From contig JAFXRG010000044.1 in assembly GCA_017526525.1 (NCBI GenBank), forward strand, positions 1 to 54,119: DNA of 54,119 bases, in the 5' to 3' direction. The notes beneath the pieces were generated by a model. It was not told where the DNA came from and searched no databases. It worked only from the letters and a program-made list of their open reading frames with translations. Within the stretch, counting starts at the first letter, position 1, and each line of letters begins with the position of its first letter. Both the position numbers and the translations under genes were made by a program. Shown here one piece after another: positions 43,486 through 51,130 of this stretch. This DNA comes from Clostridia bacterium. GTDB taxonomy: Bacteria; Bacillota; Clostridia; Christensenellales; Aristaeellaceae.

Positions 43486-44589
43486 TCAACTCCCCGAGCG
43501 GTCAAATTTGATCATTTTCCGCCCGAACCGGAAAAAGAAAACCAGCAGCCGCTCCCCGATCCGTCCGGGCAGGCAGCACACCCTTCCCAGCGGATTCCAC
43601 CGCAGCTTTCTGTACAGGGCGGGATCAAATTCCCTCACAGTTTCCCACATCTCCCGGTTCATCCGATGGCTTCGCTCTGAATCTTCAATGAACTGCAGCG
43701 CGCAGACGTTGAACAGCTGGCCGCAGCAGTTATTGATCAGGTATTTGTACAGGTGTTTCGGCAGCTGTTGCAGCTCCTCCAGCCGGTAGGTAGTCATCTG
43801 TGTTTTGGAAACCTCTGTCAGCTGGTCCAGCCGTTTCAGGATATTCTGCTCGTTCACGGACTGGTCGCCCCGCCCGAGATAATAGGCATACAGAGGCGCG
43901 TGATAATAAATCACCCGCCGGGTATGCGCCATCGGCTGGTAAACATACAGATTATCCTCGTAATAGGTGTGTTCCGGCAGGGTGTACCCGATATCCCGCA
44001 GCAGCTGCGTCCGGTAAATCAGGCTGTGGATCACAAACTGGTTCCAGAGATGAAACCGCCGGCTTTCGTCCCAGGTCTTCAGAACGCCCGGCTTCATCGT
44101 CCCGAAATAGGAAATCCGGAAGGCGTTTTCCTGTTCCGGCTGGTCGTATACATAGTCGTGATAAACCAGGTCCGCCTGGTTCCCCGGTTCCGCATGCTGC
44201 CGCAGCAGGTCCATCAGTCCGGGAATACTCTCCTTAATCAGCCGGTCATCCGAATCCAACACCTTAAAATATATGCCTTCCCCGTGGGCAATCCCGTAGT
44301 TCAGGCCGGAACCGTGTCCGCCGTTTGCCTGGTGGTGTACCCGGATAATGGAAGGATATTCGGCCGCCAGCCGGTCGGCAATGGCGCCCGTCTCATCTGT
44401 GGACCCGTCGTTTACGATCAGGATCTCCATTTCCTCCCCGCCGGGCAGCAGGGAATCCACCGCCTTTTCCATGTAGGCGGCGGAATTGTAACAGGGAACC
44501 ACACAGGTCAGCAGTTTACGTACAGGCATAGTCAGGAGACAGCTCTCTTTCTCATCTTCATTTAAGCGTTTCCGCTTTTTCCGGGGCAT
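43486..44589 (-). CDS. Family 2 glycosyltransferase
   Basis: A 367-residue GT-A-fold enzyme that transfers a sugar from a nucleotide donor to a glycan or lipid carrier. Visible motifs are VVPCYNSAAY, ILIVNDGSTDETG, GHGSGLNYGI and the metal-binding KVLDSDD. A second acidic motif, TYYEDNLYVYQP, sits where the ED catalytic pair is expected. The protein ends with a basic hydrophobic helix that may touch the membrane. ATG 44589 has AGGTGA 6 nt upstream. The start lies inside the 3' end of the glf remnant (32-nt overlap in another frame), showing that the two were once an operon. Confidence 0.9.
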   Translation of the reverse strand: MPRKKRKRLNEDEKESCLLTMPVRKLLTCVVPCYNSAAYMEKAVDSLLPGGEEMEILIVNDGSTDETGAIADRLAAEYPSIIRVHHQANGGHGSGLNYGIAHGEGIYFKVLDSDDRLIKESIPGLMDLLRQHAEPGNQADLVYHDYVYDQPEQENAFRISYFGTMKPGVLKTWDESRRFHLWNQFVIHSLIYRTQLLRDIGYTLPEHTYYEDNLYVYQPMAHTRRVIYYHAPLYAYYLGRGDQSVNEQNILKRLDQLTEVSKTQMTTYRLEELQQLPKHLYKYLINNCCGQLFNVCALQFIEDSERSHRMNREMWETVREFDPALYRKLRWNPLGRVCCLPGRIGERLLVFFFRFGRKMIKFDRSGS

Positions 44590-44775
44590 CCGCAATCACC
44601 TGGTCCGTATCACAGTACCGGTAACTGCCCGGCCGTCCGCCCATGACAACGCGCTCTTCGCCCTCCGCCGTCTCAGCGTACCGGTGATACAGCGCTGTGT
44701 TCTTCTCATCCTTCACCGGGTAGTACGGCTCATCCCCCGGTTTCCATGCCGGGCTGTATTCCCTGCTCGACCGCC
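44558..44775 (-). pseudogene. 3' remnant of UDP-galactopyranose mutase gene (glf)
   Basis: About 72 codons without a start encode the C-terminal signature of Glf: REYSPAWKPGDEPYYPVKDE, then ALYHRYAETA, VVMGGRPGSYRYCDTDQV and a stop. In intact Glf of about 370 residues these motifs lie in the last quarter. The preceding codons look unlike Glf. Glf makes UDP-galactofuranose, so the locus once built galactofuranose-containing glycans. Confidence 0.85.
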
Positions 44776-44815
44776 GGCACGCGTTTTCCCGCGGCCGGAA
44801 TACAGCCGCTTTTTG

Positions 44816-44824
44816 ATTATACCA
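44816..44824 (-). promoter_or_regulatory. Extended -10 promoter of the glf'/GT2/UPF0104 locus
   Basis: On the minus strand TGGTATAAT forms an extended -10 box. No good -35 is seen. It lies just upstream of the glf remnant and could drive GT2 and the membrane protein. Confidence 0.5.
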
Positions 44825-44864
44825 CAGCGGGAGGGAAAAGACTATGATTTCGTCCTTTCTCTCC

Positions 44865-44893
44865 TTGTTTGCCGATCCTTTTCATGATAGAAT
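44865..44893 (+). promoter_or_regulatory. Promoter of the GH13 gene
   Basis: TTGTTT and TAGAAT are separated by 17 bp, about 24 nt before the ATG. Confidence 0.55.
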
Positions 44894-44917
44894 CGTTTTA
44901 TTGAAAGGAGAGAGCTT

Positions 44918-46990
44918 ATGTCTGTCAATGATAACATCCTTTCCGCGATCTTTCATGATGAAACCCCTTCCTTCCGCTCGCCGGCGGAGCCGAATCCCGG
45001 TGATACGGTTGCAATCCTGCTCCGGGTTGCAAAGGACAGCGCTTCCCGGGTTGTGCTGCTCTTTGAGTCGATGATTGTCGGCACCGTCATGACCAGGGTC
45101 AGATCAGACTCGTTTTTTGACTACTATGAAGCCTCCATCATCTGCAACCGGGATGAAATCATGTACCGGTTCCTGGTTGAAAGCACGGAAGGCATTCTGA
45201 TGGCGTATGACAAATGCGGTCCCCGGGTGGTGGACACGGTGGTGCCGGACTTCAATCCGGTATACTCCTTCCGTTTTATCCCCGGCTTCCATGTTCCGGA
45301 GTGGTCCAAGGGCGCCGTACAGTACCAGATCTTCACGGACCGGTTCTGCAACGGAGATCCCACCAACGATGTGGTCGATAACGAATATTATTATACCGTC
45401 GGCCATTCCAAGCATGTGGAGGACTGGAACGCCGTGCCTTCGGACACGGATATCCGCTGCTTCTACGGCGGGGATCTGCAGGGAATTATTGACAAGCTGG
45501 ATTATCTGCAGGATCTGGGCATCGAGGTGCTCTATCTCAACCCGATTTTCGTCTCGCCCTCCAGTCATAAATATGACTGCCAGGACTATGAACATATTGA
45601 TCCCCATTTCGGCGTGATCACGGACGACGTGGACCACGTGATGCAAAGCTGGGAAAAGCATAACGGCTACGCGCCGAAGTACATCCGCCGCGTCACCTCC
45701 ATGGAAAACCTGGAGAAGAGCGACGCCCTGTTCGCTTCCCTCTGCCAGGAGCTGCACGCCCGGGGCATGCGCATCATTCTGGACGGAGTCTTCAACCACT
45801 GCGGTTCCTTCAATAAGTGGATGGATCACGAAGGCATTTACCTGGGAAAGGCGGGTTTCCAGCCCGGCGCTTTCCAGAGCATCCACAGTCCCTACCGTTC
45901 CTATTTCCATTTCAACGATTCCGGAAACGGCCGTTCTCCGGTCTATGAAGGCTGGTGGGGTTACACCACCCTGCCGAAGCTGAATTATGAGGATTCTCCC
46001 GAACTGCAGGAGGAAATCCTGCGCATTGCCGAAAAATGGCTGTCCCCGCCCTATTCCATCGACGGCTGGCGGCTGGACGTGGCGGCGGATCTGGGTCACA
46101 GCGCCGAGTTCAACCACCGTTTCTGGAAGGAATTCCGCGCCCGGGTCAAATCCATCAACCCGAATGCCCTGATCATCGCGGAGCACTACGGCGATCCCAC
46201 TCCCTGGCTCAACGGCAAAGAGTGGGACAGCGTTATGAACTATGATGCCTTTATGGAACCCGTCACCTGGTTCCTCACCGGCATGGAAAAGCATTCCGAT
46301 TCCTACCGGGATGATCTGTATCAGAACGGCTCCGCCTTCTTCGGTATCATGAAGGACAAAATGTCCCGTTTCAGCTATCCTTCCCTGATGTGCGCCATGA
46401 ACGAACTGAGCAATCACGATCATTCCCGTTTCCTGACCCGCACCAACCGGATGGTCGGCCGTACTACCACCCTGGGTCCGGGCGCGGCTTCCGCAGGCCT
46501 CAACAAGGGGGTTTTCCGGGAAGCGGTCACCATGCAGATGTCCTGGCCCGGCGCCCCTACCGTCTATTACGCGGACGAAGCCGGCCAGGTGGGCTGGACG
46601 GATCCGGATAACCGCCGCACCTATCCCTGGGGCCATGAGGACAAAACCCTCATCGACCTCCACCGGGATCTGATTCATCTGCGCAGGGAACTGCCGGTGC
46701 TGTCGAATGGATCCCTGAAACAGCTTCTGGCGGATTACGGGCGGATTGCCTATGCCCGTTTCAATGGGGAAAGCCGCTGTATTATTGCGATCAACAACAC
46801 CGGCTCTCCTACAGATTTCCGCCTCTTTGCGCGGAATGCCGGCGCTCCGGAAGGTGAAACCTTCTTCCGCCGTCTCCAGACCTCTCAGGACGGCCATACG
46901 AAGGATTGCTCTGAGGCCGGCGCCGTAGAGGAAGGATACCTGACCTTCGATCTTCCTCCCTTCTCCTCGGTCATCCTGAGCAATCGCTGA
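44918..46990 (+). CDS. GH13 alpha-glycosidase (neopullulanase/cyclomaltodextrinase type)
   Basis: A 690-residue alpha-amylase-family enzyme. An N-terminal beta domain (about 1-125) is followed by the (beta/alpha)8 barrel. Region I is DGVFNHCG, region II DGWRLDVAADLGH (nucleophile Asp), region III IIAEHYGDP (acid/base Glu) and region IV ELSNHDHSR. Domain order and lack of a signal peptide fit intracellular neopullulanase/cyclomaltodextrinase-like enzymes acting on maltodextrins. AAGGAGAG lies upstream of the ATG. It is a single-gene unit convergent with the sugar-binding-domain GGDEF gene. Confidence 0.92.
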   Translation: MSVNDNILSAIFHDETPSFRSPAEPNPGDTVAILLRVAKDSASRVVLLFESMIVGTVMTRVRSDSFFDYYEASIICNRDEIMYRFLVESTEGILMAYDKCGPRVVDTVVPDFNPVYSFRFIPGFHVPEWSKGAVQYQIFTDRFCNGDPTNDVVDNEYYYTVGHSKHVEDWNAVPSDTDIRCFYGGDLQGIIDKLDYLQDLGIEVLYLNPIFVSPSSHKYDCQDYEHIDPHFGVITDDVDHVMQSWEKHNGYAPKYIRRVTSMENLEKSDALFASLCQELHARGMRIILDGVFNHCGSFNKWMDHEGIYLGKAGFQPGAFQSIHSPYRSYFHFNDSGNGRSPVYEGWWGYTTLPKLNYEDSPELQEEILRIAEKWLSPPYSIDGWRLDVAADLGHSAEFNHRFWKEFRARVKSINPNALIIAEHYGDPTPWLNGKEWDSVMNYDAFMEPVTWFLTGMEKHSDSYRDDLYQNGSAFFGIMKDKMSRFSYPSLMCAMNELSNHDHSRFLTRTNRMVGRTTTLGPGAASAGLNKGVFREAVTMQMSWPGAPTVYYADEAGQVGWTDPDNRRTYPWGHEDKTLIDLHRDLIHLRRELPVLSNGSLKQLLADYGRIAYARFNGESRCIIAINNTGSPTDFRLFARNAGAPEGETFFRRLQTSQDGHTKDCSEAGAVEEGYLTFDLPPFSSVILSNR

Positions 46991-47003
46991 TTCTTGAAAG
47001 ATA

Positions 47004-47040
47004 ATGCGGGCAAGCCGAAGCTTGCCCGCATTTTTGTTTT
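47004..47040. terminator. Strong terminator between convergent genes
   Basis: An 11-bp stem ATGCGGGCAAG/CTTGCCCGCAT is followed by TTTTGTTTT on the plus strand, 14 nt after the GH13 stop. Confidence 0.88.
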
Positions 47041-47048
47041 CACAGGGA

Positions 47049-48971
47049 TCAGTGCCGCATCTGGTGATGCTTTTCCTTTTCGCTGTACATGGCTTCATCG
47101 CTCATCCGGATGCACTGTTCCAGGGTCTTCATTTCGTCCAGGCGGATGACGACGGTTCCGCAGCTGGCTTCCACCTGGAAGCTTCGCCTTTCCCGTTCGT
47201 TGATCGCGGCCAGCTCCTTCCGGAAGCGCCGGATAAACTCGTCCGCAGCGCGCTGATCCGCCCCGGAAAGCACCGTCAGGAATTCATCCCCGCCCATCCG
47301 CGCCGTAACGGTATCCTTCAGGGCAGCCGCGTGAAGAGCCTGCGCCATGGCGCGAATCGCAAAGTCCCCTGCCTGGTGCCCGTAGGTATCGTTGATCTCC
47401 TTCAGGTGATCCATGTCGAAAGTAATAAAGGTCATGTATTCCCGCCGGGCGCACAGGCCGGGCCAGTCCGGCAGGATGCGTTCCTCCAGCCCCCGCCGGT
47501 TCAGCAGATGGGTCATCACATCGGTAATGCTGCTGAGCCTGCGCTCCTCATACAGCGCCAGGATCTCATTCCGTTTGTGAATGTTGCTCAGCGCGCCGGA
47601 GAGGACAATATTGAAGTGCTGGAAGAACTGGGACGGAACCTGGTCCGGATAATAATGGAACAATGCGTACCCGTAGGCGAACTCATTCTGGTGCAGTCCC
47701 ATCAGGTACAGCACCTGCGGCTCCGGACGTTCCGCCAGCGCCGGAAGAATCTGTTTTCTGTCAAAGGAGACCATGGGCATACCGCAATCCTGCTTGTCCT
47801 TCATCACATGGACCAGGCACACGGTATCGGTCATTTCCTTCGCAAACGCCGGTTCGCCCTTTTCGTTCCGCCCGTTCTCAAACAGGCATATATACAGATC
47901 CTGCAGTTGCGGGGTATCGCTCTTTTTTTCTATCAGCACCCGGTGCATCTGGTTCAGGTCGTCACATCCGCCCATTTCGATGCTCAGGTAGGTCATTCCG
48001 ACCTCCCGGTTGCTCAGCGCTTCCAGCTGCTGGGAAATACTCTTGTTGAGCGCCGCGTAGTAATGATGATCCCGTTTTCCGCAGCCGCAGCTTTCGCTGA
48101 GTACCAGCTGGGCAGGAATATCAATGGAGACATTCTCCTCCCGGGTGTTCCGGCTGTCTCCGGTGCGGATCTGCCGGTCCAGTTCACGGATGGCCGCCCG
48201 GGCCATTCCGGTAAAGTCCTGTTCCACCGTGGTCAGCTTCAGTTCTTCCAGGTTCAGGCTCGGCACATTGTCAAAGCCGGTCACGATCACATCTTCCGGA
48301 ATCCGGATATTGTTTTTGAGCATTTCCCGGATCAGGCCCGCCGCCATGTAGTCGTTGGCGCAGACCACGGCTTCCGGCCAGTCCTCCGGATCGCTGAACA
48401 AAGCCTTGTAAGCCCCCGGACCGCAGTTGTACCACATGTTCCCGTGGGCAATATCCTTCTCCTCGTCCACCGTCAGTCCGTGGCTCGCCATGGCTTTCCG
48501 GTAGGCGTTCAGCCGGTTCTCGCTGTCCGGGTGGCCTTCGTATCCTGCCAGGAAACGGATTTTTTTCAGTTTGTGATAATCCAGCAGGTGTTCCAGCAGC
48601 GGACTGATGGAATTTTTCTCATCCGTGTGTACGCAGTCCAGCTCCTGGCTGATGTGGCGGACTGCCACCACCGGACATCTGGCCCGTTCCCGGATGGCGT
48701 TCATCAGTTCATCCCGGAAACCGTCAATTTCATAGGTGTCCGGTGCCACCAGGATTCCGTCCAGTTCCTCAATGGGAGCAAAGGAAAACATGGCCCTTTC
48801 CTGCTGATCATAATAATTCTGGCTGGCGAAATACCCCACCGTCGTAAAAACGATAATGTTGTAATCCAGGTGTTTCGCTTCTTCCTCCAGCACACGGTAA
48901 ACCGCATTGTCGAAAAGTGAATAGGCTTTGCAAAGAAACGCGCCGATTGTTTTCCGTTTGCCTGACAGCAT
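47049..48971 (-). CDS. LacI-type sugar-binding domain fused to GGDEF cyclase
   Basis: A 640-residue cytosolic protein with no signal peptide or membrane helix. Residues 8-300 resemble the periplasmic-binding fold of LacI-type regulators (AVVCANDYMAAGLI, VIVTGFDNVPS) but lack the DNA-binding headpiece. A middle region (about 320-480) of unclear type follows. A GGDEF domain (about 490-640) has GGDEF at 560-564, TFDMDHLKEINDTYGH and a late DEAMYSEK, and looks catalytically complete. The design implies cyclic-di-GMP synthesis controlled by an intracellular sugar-like ligand. GGGAGG precedes the ATG. It lies 52 nt after the solute-binding protein gene and is probably cotranscribed with it. Confidence 0.9.
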   Translation of the reverse strand: MLSGKRKTIGAFLCKAYSLFDNAVYRVLEEEAKHLDYNIIVFTTVGYFASQNYYDQQERAMFSFAPIEELDGILVAPDTYEIDGFRDELMNAIRERARCPVVAVRHISQELDCVHTDEKNSISPLLEHLLDYHKLKKIRFLAGYEGHPDSENRLNAYRKAMASHGLTVDEEKDIAHGNMWYNCGPGAYKALFSDPEDWPEAVVCANDYMAAGLIREMLKNNIRIPEDVIVTGFDNVPSLNLEELKLTTVEQDFTGMARAAIRELDRQIRTGDSRNTREENVSIDIPAQLVLSESCGCGKRDHHYYAALNKSISQQLEALSNREVGMTYLSIEMGGCDDLNQMHRVLIEKKSDTPQLQDLYICLFENGRNEKGEPAFAKEMTDTVCLVHVMKDKQDCGMPMVSFDRKQILPALAERPEPQVLYLMGLHQNEFAYGYALFHYYPDQVPSQFFQHFNIVLSGALSNIHKRNEILALYEERRLSSITDVMTHLLNRRGLEERILPDWPGLCARREYMTFITFDMDHLKEINDTYGHQAGDFAIRAMAQALHAAALKDTVTARMGGDEFLTVLSGADQRAADEFIRRFRKELAAINERERRSFQVEASCGTVVIRLDEMKTLEQCIRMSDEAMYSEKEKHHQMRH

Positions 48972-49023
48972 CTTTCAGAGCCTCCCGCTGTTTGATGCAT
49001 TCCGCGCCCGCTGCCGCCCGCAG

Positions 49024-50931
49024 TTATTCAAACATTTCCTCGCCCTCTTCGAGCCCGGTTTCTTCCTCTGCTTCTTCTTCCGGCATATAGTCGCTCAGGT
49101 ATGCGTACTGGAGCGCCTCAGACCAGGAAGAGAATACGCTGGGGGTGTAATCCCGCAGCGCCGCGAGATGGAAGTCCATATACGCGTTGCTGTACAGCGG
49201 AATTTCCGGCAGCACCTGGGAGCGGTATTCCAGATACGCGATCCATTTCCGTACATATCCCGCGCCGTCTCCGGGTTCCGTCCGGCGCAGATCCTCCGCC
49301 AGCTCCGCCAGTTTCGGATCCGTAATGCCGTTCAGCCGGTCCGTTCCGTTTTCATCGTAGTATACGGAGGGATCGAAAACATCCTGGAAGTTGGTTCCCA
49401 CCATGATCATGTCGCAGTCCCGCACATCCTGGCTGTAGAACTTCTTCAGCAGGGCGGGCATGCTCAGCATGGTGAATTCAATTTCCATACCGGCCTCCCG
49501 CAGGTAGGGCGCAAACAGCTCCTCCAGCATCGGTCCGGCCAGGTTGTCGTTCGGATAAACCAGGTGCAGCTGCAGGGGAACCAGCTGGCCGTTTTCCATT
49601 TTGTAGCGCAGGCCTTCCGTGTAGGCGCCGCCTTCCGCGTTCAGGTTCCACCCGGCTTCGTCCAGCAGCGCCGCCGCGCCCGCCGGATCCAGCGGATATT
49701 CCGCCAGACCGTTCAGGTTCAGTTCGCTCCAGTCCGTGCCTTCCGGGGCTTCCTCAATCCAGGATTCCGGAATGTTTCCGCGGGTAATCTGGATCATCCA
49801 CTGGCCGATGCCGTAGTATCCGTTCACCGGGGTGGCCATATTGCCCATATAGTCGGACGCCAGGGTCTCCTTGTCCAGGCACATGGCAATGGCCCTCCGG
49901 ACGTTCACGTCCGCCGTGGGGCCCTTTTCCCCGCAGAAGCTGATAAACGCCAGGCCGTTGCGGCTGTAGGTCTTCATGGCAAAGTTATCGCTCCGCGCCA
50001 GGGCCATACCGGTGGTTACCTGCTCCGTCTGGGAGCTGCGCACCGTCAGGTTCAGGTCCCCGACAATCAGGCCGGCCAGCAGGTCCCGGGAGGGCGTGTA
50101 GCGCACCACGATGTTTTCAATGTAAGGTTTGGATCCGTTCTGGTCGCCCTTGTACTCAGGGTTCAGGGAAAGCCATACGGTTTTTCCGTCATAGTTGGTT
50201 ATCATATACGGACCGGAGGTTACAGAGGGGTGCGAAGCATATCCTGTGGACGGATCCAGAATGGTCCGCTGCAGAAGATCCGCCGTGAGGGCGCCGCTGA
50301 GATAGATGCCGTCTCCGTCATCCTTCACTTCATACCCGGGAGCCAGCACGTGGACAGGCAGCGGGAAAATATCCAGGGTTTTCATGTCATAGAAATACGG
50401 TGTATATTCCTCCGCAATGGTGATGGCAATCTGGTAGTCGCCGATGACACGGAAACCGCTGACTGTCGCCGCCTGGCCGTCATCGTAGGCCTTCCATCCC
50501 AGCACCCGAGAACCGTCCTCCCGCATCCCGCCGGCCTCCTGCAGGGCCTTGGAGGTCTGCAGCAGGAAGCTGAAGGCGTAATCCTTCGCGGTAATGGGCG
50601 TTCCGTCGTTGTAGTGCAGGTCCCGCGCCAGCGCAAACACATAGGTGTTTCTTTCCGTTGTGGTGATGGCGTTGGTAATCACCTGGCCATTCAGCCGGTA
50701 CAGGCCGTTTTCCCCGTCCCAGCTTACCAGATGATAGGAATGGATCATTTTCCGGATGTCCTGGTCGCTGATGTTGCTTCCCAGTGCATCGGACATAAAA
50801 TTGCCGCTGAAGGCGGTGGTCACCCCGACCGTCAGCTGATCATACTTTAATTCACCCGCCTCTTCCGCGGTTGCCAGGCAGCAGCTGAGCAGAAGAACCA
50901 TCGTAAGGATCACGGCAATTGCTTTTTTCAT
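49024..50931 (-). CDS. Family 5 (peptide-type) extracellular solute-binding protein
   Basis: A 635-residue binding protein of the SBP_bac_5 class (oligopeptides, nickel or some oligosaccharides). The signal peptide has the core AIAVILTMVLLLSCCLATA. The adjacent cysteines allow a lipoprotein, although the lipobox (LLSC) is not perfect. Family features are LHYNDGTPITAKDYAFSF, SGPYMITNYDGK, and DVNVRRAIAMCLDKE. The C-terminus is very acidic (EEEAEEETGLEEGEE). No permease or ATPase genes are adjacent, so it is an orphan component. AAGGAG precedes the ATG. Confidence 0.9.
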   Translation of the reverse strand: MKKAIAVILTMVLLLSCCLATAEEAGELKYDQLTVGVTTAFSGNFMSDALGSNISDQDIRKMIHSYHLVSWDGENGLYRLNGQVITNAITTTERNTYVFALARDLHYNDGTPITAKDYAFSFLLQTSKALQEAGGMREDGSRVLGWKAYDDGQAATVSGFRVIGDYQIAITIAEEYTPYFYDMKTLDIFPLPVHVLAPGYEVKDDGDGIYLSGALTADLLQRTILDPSTGYASHPSVTSGPYMITNYDGKTVWLSLNPEYKGDQNGSKPYIENIVVRYTPSRDLLAGLIVGDLNLTVRSSQTEQVTTGMALARSDNFAMKTYSRNGLAFISFCGEKGPTADVNVRRAIAMCLDKETLASDYMGNMATPVNGYYGIGQWMIQITRGNIPESWIEEAPEGTDWSELNLNGLAEYPLDPAGAAALLDEAGWNLNAEGGAYTEGLRYKMENGQLVPLQLHLVYPNDNLAGPMLEELFAPYLREAGMEIEFTMLSMPALLKKFYSQDVRDCDMIMVGTNFQDVFDPSVYYDENGTDRLNGITDPKLAELAEDLRRTEPGDGAGYVRKWIAYLEYRSQVLPEIPLYSNAYMDFHLAALRDYTPSVFSSWSEALQYAYLSDYMPEEEAEEETGLEEGEEMFE

Positions 50932-51063
50932 ACGCGAACGACTCCTTTACTTCTTTACCGGTCTGATTTTTCTTTCTGAGAGAAGAGAGATCCCTCTTCC
51001 TTCCTCATATACAGAACGATACCATGTCTTGTTATATTTCTTCGCGCACAGTCTTTTTTCCTG

Positions 51064-51096
51064 CAAAAGGCCGGGCATATTTTCATATGCCCGGCC
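51064..51096 (-). terminator. Terminator of the MBG surface protein gene
   Basis: A 12-bp stem GGCCGGGCATAT/ATATGCCCGGCC with loop TTTC is followed on the minus strand by CTTTTG, 35 nt after the gene's stop. Confidence 0.8.
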
Positions 51097-51130
51097 CAGG
51101 TCGTTTTTGTTCAGACCTCTCGGTCTCAGT

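Noticed and set aside
45104-47098. A 664-codon minus-strand frame opposite the GH13 gene
   Set aside because: It is antisense to an enzyme with all four GH13 regions and crosses a strong terminator.
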